47,500 bases of DNA, taken from positions 180,001-227,500 of the forward strand of contig RPFO01000164.1 in assembly GCA_009746045.1 (NCBI GenBank). The letters are read 5' to 3'. Position 1 is the stretch's first letter. Each line of letters opens with the position of its first letter. Made by a program: the position numbers and the translations under genes. Positions 10,601 to 19,414 of the stretch are shown here, piece by piece. The stretch is from Mesostigma viride. Taxonomy: Eukaryota; Streptophyta; Mesostigmatophyceae; Mesostigmatales; Mesostigmataceae. Below the pieces are notes generated by a model. That model was not told the origin of the DNA and ran no database searches. It saw nothing but the letters and a program-made list of their open reading frames with translations.

Positions 10601-11863
10601 CCGGTCAGGGAGGCCCGTGCGCGCTCGGCGGCGCGTCAGCATGCGCAGGCCGCCGCGGCTGGTTGTGTCGAGAACGGCATCCCCAGCGGCGCGCAGGAAG
10701 CAATCCCTGGGCTCCCAGGGTCCCCTCCCCCGAGGGCCCCGTCGGCCTCTCGGGGTGGCCGCTCCCGGGCCCCCTCGGCGCGCGTGAACCACAGCGTGAG
10801 TATTGAGGAGACGCCCAGTCGACGCGAGTCGATAGACGGCATGGTGGCGCCCGAGGCCCTCACGTCCACGAGTTCTTTGCTGTCCCCCCGCGCGACGTTT
10901 CTCATTAACCTGCAGGCGGAGCAGCAGCGGCTGCGGGACGCGGTGGCACAGCAGCAGAAGACCGTGGAGCAGCTGCAAGAAGAAACGCGTGCGGCGGCGA
11001 GGGAGCGTGACGCGGCGCTGATGCAACTGCAGCAGCAGAAGCCGTTGGAGCAACCGATGGGGGGCGGGGGGATGGGACCATACAAGCAGGGGCCAGGCCG
11101 CGGCAAGGGGAGCAATAGCGAGCGAGGGGGAAAGACGCCCGAGGTGCCCGACTATTGGAGCCAGCAGCGTTACATCCACTCGGCGCAGGCAGAGGTCATG
11201 CGGCCTCCGGACGCGCTGGATGACCTCATGGCGTCCACCAAGCTCATCCCCAAGACTATCAACTTCATCCCCGACCACATCCTGCAGGCCGACACCGTGT
11301 TCGTTCCCGCCGACGCCAGCATAAACTTTGACAACTTCAGCATGCTTCCCCCCTCGGCGATGATGCTGGGGGACCCGGGGATGGGCATGGCGGGCGACAT
11401 GGACGGCGGGCGGGTGAGCCGCGTGGGGGGCCCTTCAAGGTCCCCTAGGGACGACCCCCGCGGTGCGTCACGGGAGGCTGCGTATGGGCGGCGTGGCCCG
11501 AGACCCAGCGTGCAGATGGGTGCCCCGCAGTCACCGTCACGCCGGAGCCGACTGACAGTTGACACACAGAGCAACGGGGCCCCGCCGTATGGCATTGCGT
11601 CGCCGGCCAGGAGGAGAGTTGGTGGGGACGCGCAGAATTTTGCACGGCAGTCCCCCAAGGCATCGATTAAAGTAATCCGCAAACCAGGGGAGAAGCTGCC
11701 TCGGACCGTGTTTGATAAGCAGACAGGGCAGGCGCAGAGGGAGGCCCTGGACACTTTCTTGGATGGGATGGCCCATCAGCCGCGAGGGCAGCAACAATCG
11801 CGCTTTGGCCCAAGGGGCAGTGTTCCCGTGCAAGAGGTTGCGATTAGGAGGGCGTTTAAATAG
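4462..11863 (+). CDS. Multi-exon coiled-coil/EF-hand-like protein, CSPP-like (5' end not located)
   Basis: Predicted exons: 4462-4627, 5935-6002, 6477-6536, 7146-7190, 7835-8161, 8233-8439, 8877-9188 and 9905-11863; more may lie upstream. Every junction is GT-AG. The first join is phase 1 and all later ones phase 0, so one frame runs through to the stop at 11863. The protein of at least 1,040 residues has a Pro/Gly-rich start, a short coiled coil (VEQQKRLLEDEKADL), a degenerate EF-hand, a Gly/Pro-rich linker, then two copies of a charged helix of the form R-x-x-(F/Y)-x-R-(D/E)-L-x-E-Q-V-R. The last exon adds an Ala/Glu helix, a Gln-rich coiled coil and a C-terminal region. The repeated charged helices resemble centrosome and spindle pole associated protein (CSPP), which acts at microtubules in cilia and centrosomes. 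That link is by pattern only. A generic coiled-coil ciliary protein is the alternative. Confidence 0.7.
4803..5115. repeat. 17-bp minisatellite in an intron
   Basis: About 18 tandem copies of GCTCCCTTGTCGCCCAC with single-base variants (GCCCCC, GCCGCC, GCCCGC, TTGTTG). A 17-bp unit shifts the reading frame on each copy, so all frames look open and Pro/Arg- or Gly/Ala-rich. This explains the long spurious reading frames on both strands. It sits in the intron between the exons at 4462-4627 and 5935-6002. Confidence 0.95.
5935..6002 (+). CDS. Exon, coiled-coil segment
   Basis: Acceptor CCCACAG, donor GTGAGG. It encodes RQVEQQKRLLEDEKADL and a few more residues, a clear heptad-type charged helix. 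The phase agrees with the exons on both sides. Confidence 0.65.
6477..6536 (+). CDS. Small exon (20 codons)
   Basis: Acceptor CCTGCAG, donor GTACGG, exactly 60 bases in phase 0. The peptide begins KVSWGRAARPP and ends PPSFE. It is predicted from splice signals, phase and GC-rich codon use, and could be skipped without breaking the frame. Confidence 0.5.
7146..7190 (+). CDS. Small exon (15 codons)
   Basis: Acceptor TTCGCAG, donor GTGCGT, 45 bases in phase 0, encoding EHFAQLRAITGEMDK, a helical peptide. The signals are strong for its size. Confidence 0.55.
7835..8161 (+). CDS. Exon with degenerate EF-hand and Gly-rich linker
   Basis: Acceptor TCCCTCAG, donor GTGACG after CCCCAG. The first 59 residues form a compact helical domain (MGRGFLEGPAIAEACTYCG...). 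In it, DRMGRIHYGDF fits an EF-hand loop at the Gly-6, Ile-8 and Asp-12 positions but lacks most of the acidic ligands, so calcium binding is doubtful. The rest is almost pure Gly with Pro, Ala and Arg, from a G-rich tract at 8033-8150. The donor is followed by an intron of only 71 bases that moves the frame exactly onto the next open exon. Confidence 0.65.
8033..8150 (+). repeat. G-tract array (GGGGGGCC)n
   Basis: Over 100 bases of G runs of 4-7 broken by C or A, including (GGGGGGCCG)n. The strand is suited to G-quadruplex formation. It codes for the poly-Gly linker of the coiled-coil protein, and its length is likely to vary between alleles or be miscounted in assemblies. Confidence 0.85.
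8233..8439 (+). CDS. Exon, Gly/Arg-rich linker
   Basis: Acceptor GGCCCTCAG, donor GTATGG. It is 69 codons in phase 0, encoding a disordered segment with Gly, Arg, His and Pro and a patch reading PSVILEEGYPMEEEREG. A likely flexible linker. Confidence 0.6.
8877..9188 (+). CDS. Exon with first charged CSPP-type helix
   Basis: Acceptor CTGCCAG, donor GTGAGT, 104 codons in phase 0. After a poly-Gly stretch comes MYGWGDQKAREEERRAAF followed by KRDLDEQVRLKQAAKEAEKA, a long charged helix ending in RERERREEG. The same layout (small motif, then F/Y-x-R-(D/E)-L-x-E-Q-V-R) recurs in the last exon, so the gene contains an internal duplication. Confidence 0.7.
9905..11863 (+). CDS. Last exon: second charged helix, coiled coil and C-terminal region
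   Basis: Acceptor GGCTGCAG, 652 codons to the stop after ...AIRRAFK. In order: a disordered Pro/Gly region; SRAKEDARAAYVRELAEQVR with a long Ala/Glu/Lys helix; a Ser/Pro/Arg region; a Gln-rich coiled coil (LINLQAEQQRLRDAVAQQQK onwards); then a distinct stretch reading DALDDLMASTKLIPKTINFI and VFVPADASINFDNF; and a basic, Ser/Arg-rich tail. The open frame extends upstream to 9803, but the acceptor and the phase 0 join to the previous exon favour 9905. A polyadenylation site is expected soon after 11863, but no canonical signal was pinned down. Confidence 0.8.
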   Translation, partial: GNAHTPQPHGPPDYGPPTHDPYQRSPRRDNYMGDHRQGLSPRGHEYQPRPDINQSHSPGRGGPGPPPWGAGEPQGGASPPGEGRAFMAGLREIMGGPSADQSRAKEDARAAYVRELAEQVREKKAREEAKKAAVRAQEEKAEREFQERVAREAAAAQAEAARHAAAAQAPPDIPMQAPASLPRHHHRRPDRDSDNSGPPPVARHDMGPPPSNPFDDIPVGGRAARASQGAPNPVREARARSAARQHAQAAAAGCVENGIPSGAQEAIPGLPGSPPPRAPSASRGGRSRAPSARVNHSVSIEETPSRRESIDGMVAPEALTSTSSLLSPRATFLINLQAEQQRLRDAVAQQQKTVEQLQEETRAAARERDAALMQLQQQKPLEQPMGGGGMGPYKQGPGRGKGSNSERGGKTPEVPDYWSQQRYIHSAQAEVMRPPDALDDLMASTKLIPKTINFIPDHILQADTVFVPADASINFDNFSMLPPSAMMLGDPGMGMAGDMDGGRVSRVGGPSRSPRDDPRGASREAAYGRRGPRPSVQMGAPQSPSRRSRLTVDTQSNGAPPYGIASPARRRVGGDAQNFARQSPKASIKVIRKPGEKLPRTVFDKQTGQAQREALDTFLDGMAHQPRGQQQSRFGPRGSVPVQEVAIRRAFK

Positions 11864-12464
11864 GTCAGCTCGGCAGCACCGTGCAGTTTTGCTATTGAGT
11901 GCTTGTGTCAGAAGAAGTAACAAGTAAGAATTTGGGTGCTAATGTGCTTGTTTCGGTGCTCAAAACCTACCTGCATATGTGGGTGGATGTTGAGCAGGGG
12001 CAGGAAATGGCTTGGATGGAAGTCAGGTCTTCATGTACCAGAAGTGTACACATGATAGATAGACTGCTTATTTATTCCACACAGCACTTCTCCTAATCTG
12101 CACATTAGTGCCTTTTGTCCCACATGTGCACAAGTTTTGCTCCAGTGTATGGGGCGGTGAGATGTAAGGGTTAGTGTGGATCTAGACTGACATGATAGTA
12201 TACTTTTAAATCTCGTGAATTTGAAAATCATGGAGATGGCTAATTCTATTTGTGCATGCCTAGCCCAACAAAATTGCATGCAGTGAGCAAATCGTCACCT
12301 GAGCCTCACCATGTGCACATGTTAAAACCCATAGCTAGGTCTGACAGTTCGTGCATTTTCTAATGAGATTAGTATAGCGTGGCATGTTCATGCGCATGAT
12401 CGACACACAAGTACTTACTTACAGTTCGTGCATGTTTGATTTACATAACCATCCCATGGCCGTA

Positions 12465-12870
12465 ATTAAGCTGGACGACGATCGACTTGACCCTGGCCCA
12501 GCAACAGCGGCGACGCGAGCTATGGCCGACCTACCTTCAGCTCCGGCAGAGCGCAGGGGGGAAGCCGGTATACTGGAAGGGGGCGGCCATCTACGTCGCC
12601 CACAAGCCCTGGCAGGCGACCCCCGCGGCCCCCGCGACTCCAGACGCCCCAGCTTAGGGGAATACAGCAGCAGTAGTGTAGTAGATAGATAGACCGTGGC
12701 CATGTACATGTACGCCTCCTAGAGGCATTGTCTATCCCAGCTAAGCCACGCGCTTTATTTAATCATGTACATGTGTGCCTATGATGAGCCACCCTCCAGA
12801 TGATGCCTAGAGCTCTTTATTTAGTAATGTTGTGCCCATGCAGGGAGTAACTCTCTGCTGAGACGCCATT
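12465..12870 (+). mobile_element. 5'-truncated ORF1-only LINE-type element, plus strand
   Basis: Bases 12477-12655 encode the end of an ORF1 protein (LTLAQQQRRRELWPTYLQLR, ...VYWKGAAIYVAHKPW) and then a stop. It is homologous to the minus-strand copy ending at 32058. The sequence after the stop (GGGGAATACAGCAGCAGTAG..., then CATGTACATGTGTGCCTATG and CCACCCTCCAGATGAT) also matches the same part of that copy. This defines a shared 3' UTR directly behind ORF1, with no ORF2. It ends in a TTAA array. Confidence 0.75.
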
Positions 12871-12992
12871 TAATTAATTAATTAATTAATTAGTTAATTA
12901 ATTAATTAATTAATTAATTAATTAATTAATTAATTAATTAATTAATTAATTAATTAACTAATTAATTAATTAATTAATTAATTAATTAATTA
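12870..12992. repeat. (TTAA)n / (AATT)n microsatellite, shared LINE tail
   Basis: About 120 bases of TTAA tetramers with two single-base interruptions (TTAGTTAA, TTAACTAA). It lies where the 3' end of the plus-strand element on the left meets the 3' end of a minus-strand element on the right, so it looks like two LINE tails joined tail to tail. Confidence 0.9.
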
Positions 12993-13140
12993 GACTCGTG
13001 CTCCCGTTGGGGAGTCACGGAGCATTAACCCCGATGGATGGATGGATGGGTGCAAACAGTCCTACCGGTCTAATCTATCTACATTAATTAATTAATTAAT
13101 TAAACTCGTGCTCCCGTTGGGGAGTCACGGAGCACCGAAG
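12993..13140 (-). mobile_element. Two stacked LINE 3' ends with terminal hairpin
   Basis: CTCGTGCTCCCGTTGGGGAG followed by TCACGGAGCA occurs at about 12995 and again at about 13107, each just right of a TTAA tail. The first copy continues into CCGATGGATGGATGG and the tract CCTACCGGTCTAATCTATCT. The reverse complement of all of this is the 3' end of the plus-strand LINE at 41300-41430. These are therefore two very short 5'-truncated minus-strand insertions, one into the other's tail region. Confidence 0.8.
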
Positions 13141-13383
13141 TGCTTTTAATCCCTGTGTGTGCACTACAGGAGAAAGGGCAGAGACCCCCAGTCTCCTTCA
13201 TGCCAAAGGCATGCCACAGCTGCAATCGGGCGCGGCTAGCTAAAAGGACAGGCTAACGATCCGGCAAACTGTGGGTGCAATAAGACCCATGTGAGCATAT
13301 CATAGCAAGGAGCGTGGGCAAGTAATCTGAACATAGCCAGGCTTGCATCACTCCCCGGACAGGAGAACTTTTGCGGATGACTG

Positions 13384-13487
13384 TAGGTGTAAGTTGGCGA
13401 TGCCATGGTAACCGGAGACGTCCGTCCTATAGTCAGCAAAATTGGTGCGAGAGGTCCCCAGTTCGATTCCGGTCGGATTCATTTGCA
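13384..13487 (+). other. tRNA-like Pol III promoter remnant (A-box-like and B-box-like)
   Basis: AGTTGGCGATGCCATGG resembles an A box and GGTCCCCAGTTCGATTCC about 60 bases later contains a near-consensus B box (GTTCGATTCC). The T arm and acceptor stem do not pair properly, so this is not a working tRNA. It may be the head of a tRNA-derived SINE or a decayed tRNA. It is followed by a perfect hairpin, CGCAAAGGT/ACCTTTGCG, near 13526-13547. Confidence 0.3.
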
Positions 13488-13689
13488 GATCGCGTTTTCC
13501 GCGTTTTCCGCGGCCCGGCACTGAACGCAAAGGTTTTCACCTTTGCGGAGTGTCTGATCAGAATAGCCAGGGCGTAGCATGGCTGTACTAGGACTAGGCT
13601 ATGGCTGGTTGTGTACCGTGCGTTGGCGGCACGTGACTAGGTGTGTTGGCACAGCTAGGCAACATTCTAGGCATGGCTGCCTTAGCGGC

Positions 13690-15295
13690 AGTGACGCCAA
13701 TGGTTACAAGCTAGGGCTATTGCTATTCTAGCCCACTGGGGGCGTCCACATCTTGTGGTTGATCATCAGGTCCCCGCCCCTCCAGTACACCTTGGGCTTC
13801 TGGGGGTCCTGCTTATGGCGGAGGTATTCCGGCCACAGGTCGCGTCCGGCTGCTGTTGCTGAGCGGGGGTGAGGTCGTCATCCAGCGTCCAGGTGAGGTC
13901 GTGCAACCGCTTGCGACGAGAGAGGAACCGCTGCTTATCCTCAGGGGAGGAGAAGGTGAGTAGGACTGGTGGGGGAGCCGCCTTGTCCCGTGAGTGGGGA
14001 AGGCGGTGGCACCCACGCAGTTCTACCTCACCTACCAGGCCCATGAGGGTAAGAAGCTGGTTCTTGAGCTCGTCAGCAAGAGAGGTTGACGTCTCACCTG
14101 GCTTCTGGGGGAAGCGACGTAGCACCACTCGGCACTCGCGGCGAGCGCGATCGGTGACCTCCCGTTGCTGGGCCTGGCGGTGGTCCTCCAGCTCCTGGAG
14201 CTTTGTGGCGATGGCGTCGGTGGTGGAGGCGGTCGCTGACCGCAGCAGGTCCGCGTAGGAGAGCGGCGGGAGGTCGCCAGCATCCTGCCGGGGTGGCTGG
14301 GATGCAATGGTGGCCGTCTGCTCCGCTATCTTGGGGACCTGTGTGGCCAGGGCCTCGGTGTGGGCGGTGATGGCCTCAAGCTTCTTCAGGAGCACGCCAC
14401 ACTTGCCCTCCACCTGGTTAAGGCGAGAGACAAGTGCCGCATGCGTTTCCGAAGCTTGTGCCGCGGTGTGCAGCGTCGTGAACTGGGGCTGGAGCTTGTG
14501 GACGACCTTGGTTTCCACGTTGGAGACCCGGGCCTCGACCGTGTTGAGCGTGGTGTTCAGCGATGTCAGCTGCTCGGCCAGCGGCCAGGTCACGTGCTCC
14601 TCCAGCACTGCGCGGATGTCATCCTTGCAGAGGGAGGAAGCCGAGGGGGCTGCCGGCTGTGCGGGGGCTGGGGTGCGGAGCGTGCGGGTGATGTCGATGA
14701 GGCGGAGCTGGAAATGGCTGGTCAAGATAGCCAGGCGTTGTTGTGCTTCGTTCATAGCATAGAGCCAGGACATGTCTCCATCGTAGTCAATAGCCCCCTT
14801 CACGAAGAGCTTCCGCTCCTGTTCGAGGAACTGGAGAACCTCAATGCATTCCTGCGGCGACAATTCTTGCCACCCGGTGAGGGAGAATCCTCGGTCGCCG
14901 GGGAGGAACTGGCGCCATTTGCGAGCGTGGCAGGGTTTCTTGGGCTCAGGCGAGGCGCTGGGAGATGGGGCTGCTGGCGGTGGGTTGGCAGGCCCAGACG
15001 GCTGGTTGGCGGGTAAGCCTGGCGGCGGAACAATGGCGAGGGCGAGAGGGTTGGGCTGGGCGCTGGGAAGCTGTGCCAGCTCCTTTTCCAGCCCTCGTTT
15101 TGCTTTGGTAGTCGTCATAGCTGGTCACGTGCGTAACTTTGTCTATACTGCGTGGCAGCCGTAACCGTTTATACTGGCAAGTGCGTCTTAGAAAGGCGCA
15201 TCGAATGCAAGTGGTCTGACCGAATTTGGGGCTCAGACGCAAAAGATCTGAACTCCGCCGTCAGCCATACCGCCGTCAGCCATTTGCGTGCATGC
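13690..15295 (-). mobile_element. ORF1-only (half-LINE) element, copy 1
   Basis: Upstream of ORF1 (15119-15290, minus strand) the sequence matches the upstream region of the second copy (33466-33600). Both have GTGCGTCT(A/T)AGAAAG(A/G)CG, GAATT(C/T)GG(T/G)GCTCA and the GCCAT block (plus-strand reading) in the same order. A conserved 5' UTR in two copies suggests that both are complete at the 5' end. The 3' boundary near 13690 is uncertain. Confidence 0.6.
13728..15118 (-). pseudogene. LINE-type ORF1 protein, one frameshift near its end
   Basis: The frame runs from 15118 to about 13850 on the minus strand. A 1-base shift near 13850 then moves the homologous end (LWPEYLRHKQDPQKPKVYW, ending MWTPPVG and stop at 13728) into another frame. 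The protein has a Pro/Ala-rich start, a basic stretch (KKPCHARKWRQFLPG), a long central coiled coil (about residues 190-340) and an RNA-binding-like C-terminal part. That part contains CRVVLRRFPQKPGE, CHRLPHSR, PPPVLLTFSSPEDKQRFLSR and WTLDDDLTPAQQQ. This order (coiled coil, RRM-like, C-terminal domain) is that of L1-type ORF1 proteins, which coat the element's RNA. No ORF2 (endonuclease/RT) accompanies it. Confidence 0.7.
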
Positions 15296-15304
15296 GTGGG
15301 GGCT

Positions 15305-15490
15305 CCTTCTATAATCTATCTACATCCGCTACCTACGACATCTATCTAACAGCATTCTAACTCCAACATCTATCTAGACAGCCTAACGAGGCCCTAGGGG
15401 AGCTGTCTGGCGTGCCTCCCACGGGTTTGCACACGCAGGCGCTTCCCCACAGGGGGGGGCTCGTCGTCCTCTATGAAGCTGGGCCCACTT
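15305..15490 (-). mobile_element. LINE 3' UTR fragment, minus strand
   Basis: The reverse complement aligns with 41155-41340: GAGGACGACGAGCCCCCCCC, GGGAGGCACGCCAGA, TTAGAATGCTGTTAGATAGA and TGTAGATAGATTA occur in the same order, with about 10-15% differences. It is a 5'-truncated fragment of the family seen at 41045-41430, lying just beyond the 5' end of the ORF1-only copy. Confidence 0.75.
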
Positions 15491-16632
15491 GGCCTTGTGT
15501 CACGGACGCGCGCTATGTCATCCGGGCGCCCACTATGCACAAGACCGGTGACGTGCGCAAGGAATTTGTCTTCTACGCATTTTCGACAAAGGCTAGTGAC
15601 CGGGGGGGGACACTAGCACTTGCAGCATAAGAGCGGACGAAAGTGTACGTGCACGCGCGCCGGGCCAGGCACAGCTGGGCGCGCAGCACTGACTTGAGCG
15701 GACGGCAGCACAAGTGTGCAGCGTCGAGAGGATCATACGCGTGTTAGTGGACAGCTGGAGCTGAAGCTGGACTGCTGGACTTCAACAGCGCCGAGGCTAT
15801 TGACAGGCCAGGTGTCTTTGTGGTGTAGAATAGCGGGTCAACGTTATGAGGACTGGACAGAAAATGGAAAAGGACAATTTGCGGTGCGGAGCCAGATCGC
15901 TGGAATGAATGCGAAATCGCTGGCAGCCCTAAAAAGGGATTTCTTCTAGAAAGGAACGATTAGACGCAATGTTTGCTGGGCCACTCACACGCAAGGTGTG
16001 AGCGTGCAGATTGTCTGAAGGATATTATGCTTCGACCTTGCTGGACGTGACTCAATGTCGGACATTCCCAGGGACAGAAATGCCGGAGCCTCTAGGAGAT
16101 GAGATCGGCAACAGGGTAGCAATTTAGATTTGTCGGGATGCCTTCCTGCTTTTGTTGGCATGTGTGGTAGAAAGCCAGGACGGCAACTGGAATGCGGTTT
16201 CTATTCGCATGGTTCAGGCAGCAAGATAGTTTTGGCATTCCTGGCTGGACTGACAAGTGTGGCGTGTGTCATGCGTGTGGCATGACGAATGGTTTGGTTC
16301 ATAGCCGAAGAGGACTCTCACGCAGCGTGTAGTCTCTTCGAGTCTCTCGTTAGTGGCCTTCGTGTTTCTCCCTTTCCTTGGGAGCAAGGCCGGTAGCATG
16401 TCATCAGGAGCGCTGCCTAACTGCGGGCTCGTGAGCATGGAGTGCATCGATATTGAGACTATCAACGTGTTGTAATTGTATTAACTTTCTCAATAAACTC
16501 CGCATGTGCGGCTTCATCATCAGACTGTGCAAAGTATGTGTTTTGAAAGCATTATTCTATAGCAGGGGAGGCAATAAGGTGGTTATCAGGCACGAGGGAC
16601 AGTTCCTTGTCCTCGGCTGAGAGCCCTCCTTT
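15491..16632. other. No gene recognised; possible left part of a retroelement LTR
   Basis: No supported gene. A polyadenylation-like CAATAAACTCC lies at 16489. Because the DNA transposon at 16633-24228 abuts the coding retroelement, part of this stretch could be the other half of that element's 5' LTR. No second LTR is present in the window to test this. Confidence 0.25.
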
Positions 16633-16658
16633 CCCTAGCCTAATATGGATTTGTACTA
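16633..16658 (+). repeat. Left 26-bp terminal inverted repeat
   Basis: Begins CCCTAGCC and ends TTTGTACTA; identical over 26 bases to the reverse complement of 24203-24228. Flanked on the outside by CCTTT. Confidence 0.85.
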
Positions 16659-16739
16659 CAGCACTAGTACAAATTGGTTTTTTTTCAACATTGTTATTTA
16701 ATGCCTCTCATAGGTCCAAAGCATGAAGGTCAGTGTCCC

Positions 16740-17130
16740 AACATGTGGTGACACCGTGACACCGTGACACCGTGACACCGTGACACCGTGACATCACAAC
16801 ACTAGCATTTCACAGTTTGTATGATGTCACATGGTAATGTGACGTTCAGCACTGGTATCATGATGTCCACATGTAAGCTAAAGCGCTGCCCAACATGACG
16901 TGACACCGTGACATCATGACACCGTGACATCGTGACACCGTGACACCGTGACATCACAACACTAGCTAGCATTTCACAGTTTGTATGATGTCACAAGGTA
17001 ATGTGATGTACAGCACTGATATCATGATGTCCACATGTAAGCTGAAGCGCTGCCCAACATGACGTGACACCGCACGACATCATGACACCGTGACATCGTG
17101 ACACCGTGACATCGTGACACCGTGACATTG
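16740..17130. repeat. Left subterminal array: GTGACACC units inside 170-bp repeats
   Basis: Runs of GTGACACC (with GTGACATC variants) are followed by a spacer containing ACAACACTAGC, TTCACAGTTTGTATGATGTC, a TATCATGATGTCCACATG block and GCGCTGCCCAACATGACG. The whole block occurs twice (about 16741-16905 and 16906-17065) plus a partial third run to 17130. Confidence 0.85.
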
Positions 17131-17847
17131 AATCTTGCTATGTATGGAGATATCGTTTTTCACTTCTCTAACTTGAGTAATGCAAGCACAAGGCAACATA
17201 ATTAGTTTTGAACCCCTGAAAAGAAAGAACCTTACATGCCCTACGTCTCAGAACACTGTTGCATCATGCATGACACCAGGACACGGTGACAAAGTGGCAT
17301 GGCACAAGATACAACTGCATTTGACACCAAATATTGATAAGGCTAAACAACTAGCCTTCATTCCTAAATAGCCATGCATGCATCACATTCTTTACTGAAA
17401 TATGACATGGATCTACTAAGTCAACCATGCAGTCACATGTGAGTCTCAAACCATTAAAACAGGTATGCGCATATGTGTATTCCATCTGGGTTTGATGCCC
17501 AGGCGCATACCATTAATTAGACAACTAGTCCAAAACAATGCATGTCTCACTTAATAGTCATCATAATACACATCTTGTTCCAGATTGTTATTTGGTATTT
17601 CACCAGACGCCTCCGAGGCACTGCGTCCGATGATGCCTGGTGCAAAACAATAGCATTTATAGCACGCAAAACAAGAAAGCAAAACAAGAAAGTTACGTAT
17701 TTTCTCCGACACCAAACGTCATCGTACCCTCCATGCAGCAGCCTCGTGCAAGCTGAATTGCATAGAAGCTGCAACTACGATTCTATTCATGAAAGCATAC
17801 AGGCAGGCAGTCGACATCCCAAGCAGGATAACCCCCCTAAACAACAA

Positions 17848-17949
17848 CCCCTCGCGGGGGGCGCGTGAAAACGGCAAAGGCAAAGCGGAGCCCGCCGCCT
17901 TTGGGCGGGCGGAGCGGAGCCTTAGTTTTCACGCGCCCCCCGCGAGGGG
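17848..17949. repeat. Fold-back: 25-bp perfect inverted arms
   Basis: Arms at 17848-17872 and 17925-17949 are perfect reverse complements (CCCCTCGCGGGGGGCGCGTG plus AAAAC). The 52-base loop is itself GC-rich (GGGCGGGCGGAGCGGAGCC). It is unusually stable for a stretch whose flanks are AT-rich. Confidence 0.85.
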
Positions 17950-18379
17950 AAATTTTTTTTGGAAAATGGGGCAAACCATGGGGGTTTTCTTACGGAATTT
18001 ACCTGCGATCTTCCTTGCGATGCAGTTTTGCCTGGTCGCTCGCGCTCCCCGTCCGAACCGCCATCAGAGGCTGCATTAATTCTATTAAGCTCATTCAGCG
18101 CGCCCCGGACGTACACGGTTGATTTCTTATCTTTTGGTTGTTCATCTGCCTTCCCGTCTACAGCAGCGCCATCATCGGCTGTCTCGGCATGCTCTGCACG
18201 TTCATCCGAGCCATACTGTTCATGGATTTCTGCCGGCGGCTGCTGTTCGCCGCTAGCCATCGCAGCTATATCCTATCAAACTCCGCTGTCCTAAAAACAC
18301 GAACAAACACGAGGGCACGCAAATTATCTACGTCGTGCGTCCAGAAGTACTTGTCGAGCTTAATCTGTATATTATTTTG

Positions 18380-18600
18380 CGTTCAAGTTCTCCGGACCTC
18401 GTGACATCGGGTGCATGCCTTCGTTCCCGAGGTCGATGTCCCGAGGTCCCGAGAACTTGCGGCCCAAATTTAGGTGGTGTCCCGAGGTCCCGACACCTGA
18501 TTGGCCCGTTGAGATTCGCTCAGAATCAAGAGCAATCAATGCGGACCACGAGTAGCTCGGACCTCGTGACACCACCTCGGGCCAGGCGGGTGCACTTGCA
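18380..18600. repeat. Cluster of CGAGGTCCCGA-type repeats in both orientations
   Basis: GGACCTCGTGACA, CCCGAGGTC, CCCGAGGTCCCGA and GGTGGTGTCCCGAGGTCCCG are followed further on by CGGACCTCGTGACACCACC. The last two are inverted relative to each other, giving a stem with about 70 bases between the arms. No gene is supported here. Confidence 0.6.
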
Positions 18601-18790
18601 CGCCGATATATCGACAACGATGGAAGATTGCATCGGTAAAATGTATTCTAAAGACTTTGACCGAACGACTTTCTTCATTACCGCTGCAACTTTTTTTTCC
18701 TGAGCTACCGCATATTTCCGACCAATTTCAAGGCTGCGTCAGGCTTGGCAGACCCATACTTCGTATATATATGCGTTTGCCCCGAACGTC

Positions 18791-19414
18791 ATGTTTAATG
18801 CAGGCTTTGTGGACTCTAAAGACGCCCACGATGTTGGGGCTTTTATCAGCCTCTGGACATGTAGAAACTGCGGTCAGCAGGTGAATGCCGGAACGAGTTC
18901 TGCGGCGGGGTGTGCGAAACAGACATCAAGCGCACGGCAGACATGGATACCTCCGAGCGGTATGTTCCCTTATTCAAATCTACGGGCCAATTCACTCCTT
19001 GTTGAATCCCTGACCTTGTCACGGATGAATATGTTACCAGTTCCCCATCTCCGGAGTTTCTCTTTTGGTCATCTTCTTATCTTACGGGAGGTGCGTCATG
19101 AATCGTATAGCGAGCTACGGTTTCATGGCGAGCCTTTTCTTCACATCAGCGACGTACAGGTTACCTTAGAGGCTAGGGATGTCAAGGAACTCTTCACACG
19201 GATATTAGGGAGGGTGCATGACGGATTGCGGGCAAGATATTACGGGCTGGCTGGCAGCCTTGCAGCGCTATTGCCTCCGATCGATGGCAATGATTTGCAG
19301 GCAGGGCTATGGATCACAAAGCTGTTGCTTTGCTCTAGTTGTACATGCTGCAATTTATTGGCATTGTGCTCACGGCAAGTAATGTTGCATGACATGGTTG
19401 ACCACGAAGATTGA
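18791..19414 (+). CDS. Hypothetical protein inside the DNA transposon
   Basis: An open frame of 207 codons in DNA where long frames are rare. A Cys pair (TCRNCGQQ) lies near residue 30. A likely helical stretch (ARDVKELFTRILGRVHDGLR) is followed by a hydrophobic end with several Cys. I recognise no family. It could be an exon of a second transposon-encoded protein, or chance. Confidence 0.25.
   Translation: MFNAGFVDSKDAHDVGAFISLWTCRNCGQQVNAGTSSAAGCAKQTSSARQTWIPPSGMFPYSNLRANSLLVESLTLSRMNMLPVPHLRSFSFGHLLILREVRHESYSELRFHGEPFLHISDVQVTLEARDVKELFTRILGRVHDGLRARYYGLAGSLAALLPPIDGNDLQAGLWITKLLLCSSCTCCNLLALCSRQVMLHDMVDHED

Noticed and set aside
9875-11278. Large minus-strand frames opposite the last exon of the coiled-coil gene
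   Set aside because: Shadow frames caused by GC-rich codon bias of the plus-strand exon; they show no motif of their own.
14360-15016. Plus-strand frame of 218 codons
   Set aside because: Antisense of the ORF1 protein, whose minus-strand reading has coiled-coil and RRM-like motifs.
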